Positions 34,960 to 46,800 of a stretch of 64,000 bases of DNA are shown in pieces. How positions within the stretch are numbered: position 1 is the stretch's first letter; each line of letters opens with the position of its first letter. A program made the position numbers and the translations under genes. Below the pieces are notes generated by a model. The model saw nothing but the letters and a program-made list of their open reading frames with translations. It did not search any database and was not told where the DNA came from. Origin of the DNA: Asterias amurensis (Eukaryota; Echinodermata; Asteroidea; Forcipulatida; Asteriidae); assembly GCF_032118995.1 (NCBI RefSeq), contig NC_092665.1, positions 9,853,501 through 9,917,500 on the forward strand, written 5' to 3'.

Positions 34960-37900
34960 CTGTTATGATGATAACTGTTTAAAAATGATAACAATATAAT
35001 TACTAACATAAAGAAGAAACACGTTGGCAAAGTTTAATTCAGAAGTCACGACCGTACAAAACAATCAATCGAATTAGCGCAGCACAAAACGTTCCCAGCA
35101 TGCAGTAAAATGGCGGGCTGGGAATATTTATGTAGGTCTGTGACATGGCTCTTGCGATGATAAATCAATCTTGTTGTGAAAAACATTACTGGCAATATGC
35201 AGCAGGCAGAGCAAACTTAAAACCCTTTAGTCTTTTGATGCTTAATGAACGCGCAGATTTCCTTGATATCTGAGCATGTCTTATCGCGCAGGTCCAGCTC
35301 ATACTCAATACCCCGGATGTAAATAGGTTGTCCTACATCAAGAGACGCGTCAGATTGGGCGGGGCTTAAAGCTTGATTGACAACCCCGGTTTTAGACTTG
35401 CCTCTGCTTCTGAAGTATAACTCGACCTTCCATAGTGAGGACTGGGAGACTGGGTTACTCTCGGAGGCAACTTGTGCGTGAAGGTCAAGGGTCAATAAAC
35501 TACGACATGTCATATTATTTGAAGATTACCAAAACGTAGCAGATGGCTTATATAATATGTCCTATATAGACTGTGCAAGTCTCGCGCGCACCGGAGCGAG
35601 AAAACACGACAACTGAAGAACTTTATTTTTTTATGAATCAAATCTTTACTTTAATTTATTCTTAATGCCGAATCTGAACAACAAAAATACCATATAGAGC
35701 TTGTTTAAATTAGTTTTAGCAGTTTTAAACAAATACACAATTATCGGTTAAAGTCTATGTATAGACAAAAGTAAAACTCTGGGACAAGGATGTTTGTTTG
35801 ATCTTAAATTGTTTGAAACCCCTTTTGTAAATCTTCGCCCGAATGTGAAACTACTCAACGCTGGTTTATACGCGGACGCACGATAGTCGCAAGGGCGTTA
35901 GATAAACGCGTGACGCAGTTTAAAGAGGAAGCCAACGCCTAAACGACCAATGGAAAGGCTTTTCACCCCGCGCGACCAAAACAAGCGTCTGCGTAAGTTT
36001 CGTGATCGGAGATGGGCTCAAATTCTTAATTTTTACCAAGTAACCTGACCTGAGGTCAAGTTTAAATATCGGTTTTTCTTCGTTATTATGTTTACTTTAT
36101 TTTTATTTTTAGATATGATGTTAATTAGTATTACATTTTTAACAACATATGTCATTTTTATGGTAATAAATCACATTAAACTAAAGTAATGGACAAAACA
36201 AAATCTCCCCAACGTAAAACACCATAAGGTTGGGACCACAATGGTCCCGGAAGTTCAAATCCGCGCGAGACTTGCACAGTCTATTGGCGCGCACCGTCTA
36301 CTAGCCACGAATGTAATGAAACATAATTAGATACAGTTATGTATTATAGAGTGTAAAAATCACGTCCTCCTCCAAAAGGAAACTAGTTTATTCTCCATAG
36401 ATCGTACAAACGCCGCAACAAGGTGGGCAACTTGAGCTCCATTTTTAGAACTCAAAGTACGGATAGCGGTTTTTGAGGGCGAGTATGTTTTGTTGAAGTA
36501 TATTTTGATAGCAATGTTGATTGTTTGCACTGAACTGTTGCATCAAACGAGTTACTGAGATATGGCTATACAGTGTCAGTTCACATTAGAGCAAGCTGCC
36601 CATTATTAATTTGGTGTTATTTCCTCATGAATATAGTTATTACTAACCTGGGTTGGGGTTTTTCTTTAGTTTCCTTGGTCCACCTTGCTTCGACGGTGGC
36701 CTCTGTTGCCCAGAAACATCCTCGGGCACAACACTTTCAGCTCGACTGCCCGGATTATCAGTCAAAATCCCCGGATCCCCCCGCTGGTGATGTTGACCCC
36801 CACTGGTGACGTCACACGGACACTCTCCCCTGCAGGCAAGATAGAGGGCGTTGTTTTCACAAGCGGCTGCACATAATGCACACTCGTTCCCGTACGTTGC
36901 TTCGTCACTTCCACATACTGGTGTATAGTTCCTCGTGCAGCCGATACGACAATGTCGACTTGACGAGCCACGGGCGTGACCTTTAACCTTTCCTTTAAAA
37001 TGATTATGACCAAACAAATTAATTTAAATAGCCTACAAACGAACTAATGGTTTCGCCTTGGGTTAATGTCATCGCCGACATCAACAGTACCCATCTGGGC
37101 CCAAATTCACGGCGTTGCTTAACGCAAAATTTTAGGCTTATGGTCCACAGTATCAAGTGTTTTTGCAGGGTGCCGTAAGCATATAATTATATTGTGTAAG
37201 CAGAGCCAAAATTATATTATGTAAGCAGAGCCATAAAAGCTAATACAGCGACAGGTCATCTTCCGCCAAAGTCTTGGACAGACACCCGCCACAACGGGAT
37301 GCAATTGTGTTCATGTACATCGAAATTTCCACTGTCGTAGTGTGCTTTCAATGGGGAATTTATTTTCTTCTGAATAGATTCAAAAACGGGAATCCTTAAC
37401 AACAAAAAAATTGCCAACTTCGTGTAAGTGATAATTGCGCCCTCTTTTGACTCATTTTTCTCAGGCCGTGTTTAAACACTCCTAGCCTGAACATCTGACG
37501 ACACACTTCGAGGCTCGTGAATAACGCCAGAGACCTGCCTCCAGACTGGCGTGTGTTTTCACCTTTGACCTCAGTCATTTCACATAGAGATACGCAGTCA
37601 AGTTTTTTTGCAGACGTGACAGCAGTGTACTGTTTGGGCATATGGAAAGCTCATGTCACTGATCGTTTATAATGATATCATTGTGTCCAATGGAATCACT
37701 GGATCTGCCAGCAGGGACCTGTCTTTATCCTTGCGGATAAAGATAGGGACCCAGTCTAAAACACTCCTAGCCGTATGAAAGAGATTCCAACGCTAGGTGG
37801 CAGCAGACTTACCGGGTAAATTTCCATTGTTTACAAAGTTCTGAACATGCGCATAATTCTGAGAACAATGGCTTTACCCGGTAAGTCTGCTGCCACCTAT

Positions 37901-38543
37901 CGTCCCAGAAAGTCTTCTATATTAGTTTTAGTTCTACCCTCCCTCACACCAACATGTGTAAAATTGCTTAACTCATTACTATTATCCGAGTTCAGTGAAA
38001 GAAAATTACAGGCACAGTTTATAGTCGTGTGGGATTCGAACCCACGTCCTTTGCAATACTAGACCACCAAGATTCCCCGGTAGCTAGAGGCAGTTTGAAT
38101 CCTTTATACGGTCACGTGATCTCTTTTCATCTTCATATAGGATAAACTGTCTTTTGTGTGTACAACATTAAGGAAATTAAAGAAATCATTGCCATTGTTG
38201 TCATTGTCAAAGTAAGACTCTACCTTGCAGATGACAAACATTGGTTGATAACAATAATAAGAATCAATCTCGTAAAACAACAGTACTTTTTTGAACAAAG
38301 ACAATAGGTAAAGCCACAACGATATAGATCTGACGTCAATATATTCACTAAAAATGTTGTGGTCGTCCTTCCATAATTTTTGTCCGATTAATACTTGGGA
38401 TAATGTCTTGCTTAGTTACCTTGACGCCTGTTCTGTACGCCAACCCCTGGATTTAACAAACAGGTGTTGTGGTAGTTACTGTCTGCTGATGACGTCACGC
38501 TGAGAAGCATACACAGTGCCAGGATACCTACTGTTTTCTTCAT
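34553..38543 (-). CDS. Secreted Kazal-domain protein with novel C-terminal module (3 exons)
   Basis: Minus-strand exons 38543-38420, 36992-36648 and 34959-34553 join in phase 1 at both junctions; 876 nt encode 291 residues. Residues 1-20 are a signal peptide (MKKTVGILALCMLLSVTSSA). Residues about 56-99 form one Kazal domain: C56, C60-TRNYTPV-C68-GSD, TYGNEC79, C86 and C99. By the usual Kazal register the P1 residue is R62, which predicts trypsin-like targets. A Pro/Gly/Gln-rich linker follows. Residues 158-291 hold a compact region with WKVELYFRSR, ALSPAQS, IYIRGIEYELDLRD and two cysteines, which I do not recognise, then a basic tail. A protease inhibitor or matrix/defence role is inferred from the Kazal domain only. 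Confidence 0.8.
35224..35494 (-). pseudogene. Identical duplicate of 271 bp of Kazal exon 3, inside intron 2
   Basis: Matches 34635-34905 base for base by eye, same orientation, 589 bp apart. It lacks a credible acceptor at its upstream edge and runs into a stop soon after the shared block, so as it stands it is not a usable coding exon. The breakpoints lie inside the exon, so this is not an exon-shuffling copy at intron borders. Confidence 0.85.
35567..36285 (+). repeat. TIR element in Kazal intron 2
   Basis: tagactgtgcaagtctcgcg at the left and cgcgagacttgcacagtcta at the right are perfect inverted 20-mers about 700 bp apart. The interior is AT-rich with no ORF. Nonautonomous DNA element. 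Confidence 0.8.
36648..36992 (-). CDS. Kazal gene exon 2: Kazal domain and linker
   Basis: Acceptor TTTTAAAG, donor GTTAGT. Encodes the six canonical Kazal cysteines plus two extra (C82 and C101), then GQHHQRGDPGILTDNPG and a basic end KLKKNPNP. The RGD tripeptide at the start of the linker is noted but may be fortuitous. Confidence 0.85.
37096..37210 (+). repeat. Family H half element and 29-bp tandem
   Basis: ctgggcccaaattcacggcg starts a half copy of family H. It is followed by a short tandem duplication of aattatattatgtaagcag and gagcc. Confidence 0.6.
37440..37770 (+). repeat. Dispersed repeat family N
   Basis: Shares gaacatctgacg, acacttcg and cttgcggataaagatagg with similar blocks at 46500-46800 and, more loosely, 62240-62530. 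The left end ctcctagcctgaac is mirrored near 37765 (aaacactcctagcc). Confidence 0.6.
37777..37917 (+). repeat. Palindromic element L, second copy
   Basis: aggtggcagcagacttaccg and cggtaagtctgctgccacct are perfect mirrored arms; the loop has ccattgtttacaaagttctg. Confidence 0.9.
38025..38100 (-). repeat. tRNA-like SINE head
   Basis: Reverse strand reads ttggtggtctagtattgc then gtgggttcgaatcccac, an intact B box with a closed T arm, but the anticodon arm is too short for a tRNA. Probably a tRNA-derived SINE remnant. Confidence 0.55.
38420..38543 (-). CDS. Kazal gene exon 1: signal peptide
   Basis: ATG at 38543 (reverse strand) encodes MKKTVGILALCMLLS and then SADSNYHNTC; donor GTAACT in phase 1. 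Confidence 0.75.
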
Positions 38544-39119
38544 ACTGAGCTTGCAACTGAAAATAATGTTTCAAACAATTATTTGACTGTTCGGAATTCA
38601 ACTGCAGTGAAGGTTTCCCTTTGAATAAAAGTGAGGCAGCCCACCTCGCTCATTTGTTTTTTCATTACCACCATTTCGCTCTGAAGGTTTGCCATAAAGG
38701 AAGTACACATTGCCCTTTTTATTGAAGATGGTGGTAAACTTTGTGAGATTTGTCTGAACTTTAGGTATCAAGAACTTGCGTTTTTGGATATGTAGATGAA
38801 ATTGAATAAAGGTGAGAGGTGTTTGGTAGGATCTGTAAATGTTCACCTTGACCTTGCTCAGTTTATCGGCCATCCGGGGAAACACTTAATGTTTAAAACA
38901 AACTGAAAATGTTGAAACTTTGCCAGTTAGAGTAGATGTCAACGTAATGTTTGTTTATGTTTTCTTTAAAAGCCTTAAAATATTTACATCCAACACTTTC
39001 AGTGTTTTCTATGAATTGATGAGGTAAACCTTTAATACATGTCGGCCATATCCTCATTTGTAACAATTAGTGTGAAACACTTAATACATAAATTATAATA
39101 ATAACTAATAATAGGCCTA

Positions 39120-39350
39120 CCAAATTTTAAGTGTAGCGCATTCAAAAATACGCATTTTTACATAGTGCCCTGTCATTGGGCAAATACAATTCATGTAATT
39201 TGTTCTGAGCTCCCTCTGAGCTCCCTCTGAGCTCCCTTTTGTACCTGTTGTTAAATTTTTATATTTGGTGTGTTTTTAAAAACTTGTGTGAGCAATGCAA
39301 TTTCTTCTTTTGGAGATCAATAAAGTTTCTTATGTCTTATGTCTTCTCAT
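39120..39350 (+). mobile_element. LINE 3' end with (TTATGTC)n tail
   Basis: Ends in atcaataaagtttcttatgt followed by cttatgtcttc, a hallmark of CR1-like 3' tails. An 11-bp tandem (gagctccctct, three copies) lies at 39209-39237. Confidence 0.6.
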
Positions 39351-39383
39351 GAGGAGTATACATCCCGAGCTGCCGTGGCGCCT

Positions 39384-39991
39384 TTAAAGTCACCTGGAAG
39401 TGTTATTTTGTCAAAGTAAAGCTTATGTCACGAATACTATGTGTTTTGATGTGTGGAATGTGAATAAACAGTTAACTAAGGTTCTAACAAAATTGTTCTT
39501 ATCTTATTAACACATTTAATAGTAGGCCCCGACCCGAAAAGGCGCTGTTCGTGACGTCAATCGAGGCGCGATATTTGAAGAGAAAATGCTGAACAGTGCT
39601 GAAAAAGACGTCGGACCGGACCATTGCTCTTGTGAGTCTGACCAGCCATGCAGACTGACCCCATCTTTAGTTGTTCTGCTGCATCAAGCAGCAACACACT
39701 TGGTCGGCATTGCCGGAAAAATGCAAGAAAACAACTTTTTCGAAACGTGCAAACTCAATGACTTGGACTTGCATGTAGTTTGCACGTGTGTTTACTCTAC
39801 GCAACAAGGCAAAGTCTGCCTCGATTGACGTCACAAAAGGGGTAGGCGGAGTCAACCCCCAAACAACTTTAACTATTTTTTAAACATATAAATCGTGACA
39901 ATTAAACAAATACTAACAAAATTTGTTTTATTGTTACTAAACATACTCTTATGTTTGGAAAAAATAAAAAATCTATTTCCGGGTGACTTTA
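39384..39991 (+). repeat. TIR element family G, second copy
   Basis: TTAA-agtcacctggaagtg at the left and ccgggtgacttta at the right; inner inverted pair gtgacgtcaatcgaggc and gcctcgattgacgtcac. Related to 8856-9395. Confidence 0.85.
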
Positions 39992-40039
39992 CGTTTTTTT
40001 CGAACACAATGTCAACATCTACCCTCGCATGGTCCATTA

Positions 40040-40185
40040 AGTTTTATACCCCTGGTTGAAGAGAAGCAACTATAGTGAAGTGTTTTGCTCAAGGACAAGT
40101 GAGATGACCGGGATTCGAACCCAAACCTCGCTGACTAAACCACCAGAACTTGAGAGGGTGCTACCGCTCCGCAATGACACCCTTT
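40040..40185 (-). repeat. tRNA-derived SINE
   Basis: Reverse strand shows gcggagcggtagcaccctc (A-box side), gtttgggttcgaatcccgg (B box) and cttgtccttgagcaaaac, a typical SINE body. Best preserved SINE in the window. Confidence 0.65.
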
Positions 40186-40984
40186 GATTATTTCTGATAT
40201 ATTGTACCGGGGATCTGGTATTGATTGACTATAAACTTTTTGTTTTAAGTAACTTCAAACAAAGTGAAAAAACAAACATTCTATTTGTTTTTCTTTTCTT
40301 GTAATCACAACAAACATTTGCTTTTTCTCTATGTCTCAAATTAACATTGCCAAACATTATTTCATGTCAGTTCCAGTCGATAATTGGTTGTAATTCAAGG
40401 ATTTATTTGGCGAACTTGTCCCCTGGGATGGAGATCACCTTTAAGTGATTTAACCTATTGCCCTTAAACCCTACATGGGATTCGCTTTTGTGTTGAGTGA
40501 CATCATACCCTAGATTAAAGGTTAACGCGAGACCGTGAGAAAATAGACAGCCCCGTGTACAGAGTTTGTTTTCAAAGCTCAACTGATCATGCAGATCAGA
40601 ATTCTAGATAGGGATTTTTTTCTGTTTTCGTTTTACTTCTGGAGAGTTATTTTCTAGGAGGACTAAAGACCATTCCGCCTTACAAATAAAAACACATTGA
40701 ACCAACGTCTTAAAGAATTGTCAATTATTAAGCCGTTGTGTCAAAACGACGAAAATCAGTTTGTGTCGTCACAAGACTTAAATTATGTTCTTCTGCAAAC
40801 CGAACGTGTTTATTTTTGAGATATCACATTTTATTGTTTAATCATTTTAATTAGTGGTTCCATTTTAATAAAGTTATTAAAGTGCTAATAATGTTGATGA
40901 GACTCTGAAGTTCTGAAAGCTGTCTTTGAGCAAGAAATCAGCTAGACTAGCTTCTCGTCACCCAGGAGTGAGTGGGTTTATGTG

Positions 40985-41536
40985 ATGCTACTCTCACACT
41001 GTGGCGAATATTCTTGCGAATAATATGAATATTTGAAATTCGCGATTAATTCGCCCCAAAGTGGCGATTGGATAGTGGATAATATTGTTTTCGGTCGTTC
41101 CTCAACCTCTCCTTTCCGATATCTTACGCATATACGCACGCTTTTTCTTCGTAAGCGTTGGTTATAAATTCGGAATGTTAATCTTCACCTCCTTACGAAG
41201 ATCGGTCATTTTTGTAAGCGCTCTCTAAATTTTAGCGAATGTTGTGAAAACGGTCATTCGCCGTCGATTTTCGTAAGCATTGGTAAGCCATTGGTAACGT
41301 TGGTAATGCGTGCGTAAGCATTAGTAACATTCGTAAAAGGCATTGGCAAGCATTAGCAAGCGTTGGTATATCATTCGTAAGATATTGGTAAGGAGAGGGC
41401 CGACCGAGGACGATCGAAGGGTGAGACTGATATGAAAGTATTCACTATCCAATCGCAATTTTGATAGGCGAATTCACAGCGAAATTAAAATATTCACAAT
41501 TCGCAAGAACATTAGCCACAGTGTGAGAACAGCATT
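40985..41536 (+). repeat. TIR element D3, full length
   Basis: atgctactctcacactgtgg and ccacagtgtgagaacagcat are the inverted ends; the interior is packed with gcgtaagc/attggtaa words in both orientations. About 550 bp, the most compact copy of family D. Confidence 0.85.
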
Positions 41537-41574
41537 ATGAGTGTGTTTCAGCATGGTTTCAGTATTACTTGGCC

Positions 41575-41885
41575 CCGATGGAGAGTGGTAATGTGGCTGC
41601 AGACGTACCAGGTTAATTCATTGTTTTGTGCGTATGCCCAGCCGTCGATTTCACAAAGAGGTAGGACTCGTCTTATCTCGAGTTAGGACGAGTAACTCGT
41701 CCTAACTTAGGATTAATCTTAAGGTCTGCATGCTACATCGCAGGGTTGGGACTCGTCCTAAGTCATAAGATCAAATCAAAGTAAGAAAGAGTTTGGTGAA
41801 ATTGACGGCTGAACTACGTAAACAATACAAATATAAACTGGAAAGTGTGCTGCCATCTAGCGTTCCAACGTTCCCCATCACAACG
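41575..41885 (+). repeat. Element L copy carrying a family I block
   Basis: gtggctgcagacgtaccagg at the left is mirrored by tgctgccatctagcgttcc at the right; between them sit aggactcgtcttatctcgag and taggacgagtaactcgtcct, resembling family I. Confidence 0.6.
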
Positions 41886-42470
41886 TAGGCCTCATTGACG
41901 CTCAGGGACATTGTGGTTAAGTTGGCCGCTGTATTACGTTGTTAATAACTACAGGCAACGTGTTCATACTGGTTGAAGAAATGAAAAATAAACAATTGTC
42001 TTATTATTATTTTACAACTTTTTTTAATATTATTACATGAGAATTTGATTCATGTAACATGCCTGGATTTATGTCAAGAACGATATGAACAAAATTGCAG
42101 TCTTGCTAATGTTTGATGTTTTTATCAATACTAAATGCCATATTTATAAAAGGATTATTCTTTTTGGGGTTTAATTTCTGTTTCCACGTAACATGCATAC
42201 TTGTAGTACTGTTGTTTATGTGGAAATACTGCACACAAACATAAAATGACCCGGAGTGTCAAAAGTTGATTCTTTTTGTAAACAAGGTTAACCGCGAAGG
42301 TAACAAAACGGTTTCAGATTACCTCCACGACGATGGGTAAAGCAAGTTGTGTTTTTGTTCATGTGGCATGAGTGCAAACCTTTTTCGATGACAGGGCCCA
42401 TCTACAGCTTTACGGTCCAATAAACCATGGACGATGGTTGCAAATGAACTTGGGTTGATTATTGTTAAAG

Positions 42471-42771
42471 TGCGTTGGACTGCTTTTTAATGTCAAAGAC
42501 CAGTATTCTCATTTTGGTGTATCTATCAACATAATATGTGTACAAAAAATCAATTCTGTTAAAATTGGGATCAAATGATCGTCTGAAGATTTTAAGTATT
42601 TATCATGTGTGAGAAATGATCTCTTTCTACAAAATACTAAGTTACTTTAAATAATGCCGTTCTCGCAATGTTTTATACTACGACAGCTGCTTTCCATTGC
42701 TCGTTACAAGTTATAGTTGTTATGCTATGATCATTTTGAGTGTTAACCAATAAGGTCCGGTGCCTTTAAGC
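42471..42771 (+). repeat. Palindromic MITE family B, diverged
   Basis: gttaaagtgcgttggactgc at the left, then tcaaagaccagtattctc, ending ccggtgcctttaag. The hairpin arms are decayed. Confidence 0.7.
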
Positions 42772-43085
42772 AGTATGGACGGACGACTGGACATTTAATT
42801 CGTTATAGTCGCCCTCCATGATTTATGATAGTCGCGTGTTTTGGCGCCAATAAGACACGGTTTGGTGACCGTCACACGTCATGAATTAATAGTTGCACAA
42901 TATGATTATATGATCAGTTCTAGCTCTGCATCACTTGATTTTGTTCATTAAGTTGTCTATACTATAACTGACATCCAGGGAGGTTGAAATGAAATTAAGA
43001 AATAATAAAAACCGACTCACGTAACAACAGACAATGTATTTATTCCAAGCAAAACATGACAGTAATTAGGCCTAATTTCAACCAA

Positions 43086-43125
43086 CGTAAAAAAAAAAAA
43101 AAATAATAATAATAACTACTATTAC
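43086..43125 (+). repeat. A-rich/(AAT)n microsatellite
   Basis: A run of 14 A followed by several AAT triplets. Confidence 0.7.
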
Positions 43126-44689
43126 GCACAAAGTAATTTACGAGACAGTAAATATCAGGCTTTACAATGATCGTACAAATATTAAGTGTATTCCCAGGCT
43201 GTGAAACTCACTGTACATGTTTATGAAAAACATCGTCAGAGAAAAAAATGTCAAGATCGAGAGGAAGAAAAAATGTTTATATACAGGCCAGAATCCACAT
43301 GTTTTTATTTCGCTCGCAACCATTGGAATAAGCATATAGCACGACGTGCACGCCGAATTTAGGCAAAACAAAAAAGTGATTGTCTCGACAAGATCGTTAA
43401 CCTTGATTTCTTTTATGATTTTTGTTTTACCATTTTGTTCTTTGAGCTTAGTTGAATGACGTGTGTATTATTAAAGTGCAACAAATGTCTAAAATGAATA
43501 ACTCTATGAAGCTTTTGGTCCGTCCACTGTAACACAGCCACAACCACCCCACACATATACAAACAAAAATAAATTCAACTATTCCCAACACAAATGAAAG
43601 TAAATCTGCTATCATTTAGCTGTTTGATTGTGCAAGCAAAGTCACTAAATGATGGTGGTACATAATTAGTCGTGAATGTGGCGTATATTTCTATAATTAT
43701 TTCCAAACAGGAACTGTAAACTCTCTGGAATAATCCCAGGCAGAATCAAACTATTTGAGTTTTACAATCTCCTTCTCGTCCAAAGAGTAACAGCATATGG
43801 GACCAGACAAAACTTACCTCACAACGCAGTTCCAAATAAAGAACCAATGATCTTACGGACCTTAGAAACGCTGCCTTCCTTGCGTCACTCGTGTTCAGGT
43901 GTGGTATGTAGATGCGTAGCAGAATTTCCAAGAACTTTTGCTTGACCCTGAGCTAGACCTGTGACGTCGTGAATCGTGTCTTGCCTATCAACTCAACCTG
44001 GCCTGGCCAAGGACTGTTTACATTTATGCCAGGTGGAGCCAAAACAAACTCTCGCAGAAGCAAGGTTAGGTTTGTGATTTTTTAGTGCACCGTCGTTTGC
44101 TCTTGTTAAACAAGTCGAACTCATATCAGTGCGCATCATTAGAGAGAGTTGCAATGACCTTTGAATGGTATTAACGAACTGTGTGGCGCTCTATCCACAG
44201 CCGAGTACACTCGAAGACTGGTGACAAGTTTAGTAAAACCAAACAACTTTACAAAAGCAATATGTTAAAATATCACATTTTCCGAAAACACAGAGTAGTA
44301 TTGCGATTAATTGTAATATACCACTGGTGTGTAACTTGAGAAAAAAAACCTAGTATGGCACTTTTAGTGCAGCAGATAAGCCCACTAATAGCAATTGTTA
44401 AGATGTGGAGGCACTTTGAATTTGACCTCTGGTGACCCCGTAGCGTCATTGACCACAAACCTAGCTAAATCTTACTATTTCAAAAATTGTTTATGAAAAG
44501 TTGTATGACCCTGAGTGGAACTAAATAGGAAGAACAAAAACAACATCAAAACACTTTCATCCAGTTGGGCCGGGACATCTTCGACTATAGAACTTTTATT
44601 TCAACAATGTCATCCTTATTGATATTTTGATATTTGAACTCACTGAAACACAAGGCTGAATTAATACACCGATCGGATTCCGACACCAG

Positions 44690-45440
44690 TCTACCCGCAA
44701 CCCAATTGCGTGAGCTTATCAATTTCCCGGTTTTATCTGCAGGGGTTGGTGTGGTTTTTCATGCGTGACCTCGGTAGAATATATAATTAGTCCGAAGGGC
44801 TTCTGAAATTCAGGTCTTTTTCGGCCTTATCTGAAAAGTATTGATATAAATAATGTAGCAGTACATTGAAATAAAGAGCATATCAGTCGTTTTGTCTGAA
44901 AAATTCGGTGCAACTCTAATTTTAAAAAGATAAATTTGTACGTACAAAATTGCCTCAAAAAGAAAGAAAACAAGTCACAAAAATACGACAGATTGTCCCG
45001 TCACGAATGTCGGCAACAGTCCAAAATAGTACACACGGATAGATTATTTAATTTTCTACCTGGAAATGTTAAAAGCGAGACCGGATCGTACCTAGTCCAG
45101 TCAGGATACAGCGATTTTCACCGGTAGTCCAAAACCCACGTCACGAAAAAACAAACCATTAAACATGATGGTTGTCCTGCACGGTGATTGGCTGACGATG
45201 ACACCATCCATTGATGTGGCAGCTTGCTGTTTTTCGTGGGTGTGGTGCCTCGAACGCCAGGCTAGCGTTAGTCAATAACAAAAAGCCCATCTACTATGAA
45301 CTGACCCTCATTCCAGCTGTGTAAAAATTAAATTTCTCTTTTTATAATTTGAGTTGCACCGATTTTTTTTATACAAAACGACTGATATGCTCTTCATTTC
45401 AATGTCTTGCTACATTATTTCTGTCAATACTTTTCATAGC
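44690..45440 (+). repeat. Foldback copy of the receptor-intron repeat family
   Basis: Left part is a relative of 6540-6880 (gcgtgacctcgg, agtccgaagggcttctgaaa). The block tgtagcagtacattgaaat to gcaactctaattttaaaaag at 44850-44930 reappears inverted at 45328-45425. The arms of about 100 bp enclose about 400 bp. Confidence 0.75.
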
Positions 45441-45705
45441 CGCTTCCCTTGTGGATTGAAGTGAAGCCCATTGTAGATTTTGTAGAATTGTTGTTTCTCT
45501 CGGTCCGGTCATAGATGTTCGGCACAAATCTTGGTTCCCTCATCTGAATGGCTTCAACCTGGTTGATGGTAGTTTGGTGATGGGGGTTCCAGACAGTAGA
45601 GCAGTATTCAAGGTTTGGTCTTACAAGGGAGATGTAGGCTTGCTCTTTCAATCTTGTGTGGCACTTTCTCAGGTTCCCCTTGGTGAGTCCTAGCATTCTG
45701 TCTAG
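45424..45705 (-). mobile_element. LINE fragment, RT C-terminal region
   Basis: The reverse-strand frame reads LTKGNLRKCHTRLKEQAY, ISLVRPNLEYCSTVWNPHHQ and TTINQVEAIQMREPRFVPN. The LVRPxLEYxSxVWxPH...INxxEAxQxxxxRFV string is diagnostic of CR1/L2/RTE-type LINE ORF2 after the RT domain. Truncated at both ends. Confidence 0.8.
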
Positions 45706-46499
45706 ACAGACAGACAGGCAGGCACTGGTCTTACATGTTAAATGCTTTCATTGGATACTGAGATTTTAATGGATCCGAGAAAAAGTAAAATGGAAAGCTT
45801 CACCTGGTATCTCGAAACTCTGAATTCAACGACGAGGTACCTCAGAAAGACGCCGGGCACAACGATGAAGTTAACTTGGTCCCCCAAAAATAGGTAATTG
45901 TGGCCGACGGGAAGTTTTGGGATAAATCGCACGATGTATATCATAGGGTACTATACGCAATCTCATGATTTAAGAGAAAACATCTTTAAACATTAGACTT
46001 GCCTTTGCGGTTAATGTATGACTTTTGTTTTATTCCGAAAAAAGAGAACGTCAAATGTTCCAATATTTTATTAAAATACATAAAATACCCAAAATACCCA
46101 ATGCAAACTGTTCTGCCGTTCAGGGCACATTTTTCCTGCACTTTAGAACTGCCATCCTCAAAAAATTATTTTAATGGATTTAGAAAAAACAAAAACATTC
46201 CCCTTTGAAAAGCACTACGACAGTGGCAATTTCAAAGTGTCACTGCTTCCAGGGCCTTGTTAATATCGCCATTTTGAAAGGCGCCCTCTTTATTATTCTA
46301 AGACTGTGCTGTGGAAGAAATTTTTAAATCTGACTTAACCTAAATTCAGTTTTCTTGTGATGAACTATCAAGAATGTTCCTTTAAATCTACCTTAAATTT
46401 ACGTGTTCTTGACTTTTATATCAACATTTGACCTTAAACAACAAATCTTCAGCTTTACCTTGAAACAACTAAACAATATTATAGATAGAGAACCGTGAG

Positions 46500-46800
46500 A
46501 GGTTGCAAACTGTACTTCTTCTAGTCTGAACATCTGACGTTACACTTCGTGATTACCGCAAGAGAGTGGCATCCAGCCCTCAATCCCCGTCTATCTTCAC
46601 CTTTCATCTAATTCATTTATGCAGACGAACACTGGTGCAGCTGCCAAACGTCACCTCGGACCAATCAAACAAAATTATTAAAAGCATAATACACATATCC
46701 AATGAAATGGTTATATCAAATGAAACCACTGGTTCCGATGAAAAACACTGTATTTATCCTTACGGATAAATACGAGGGTCCAGTCTCTACATCCACCACC
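46500..46800 (+). repeat. Dispersed repeat family N, second copy
   Basis: ctgaacatctgacgttacac, then atgcagacgaacactggtgc and tatttatccttacggataaa, shared with 37440-37770. Confidence 0.55.

Noticed and set aside
38025..38100. tRNA gene on the minus strand
   Set aside because: The T arm and B box are good, but no acceptor stem or anticodon arm of normal length can be formed; better explained as a SINE remnant.
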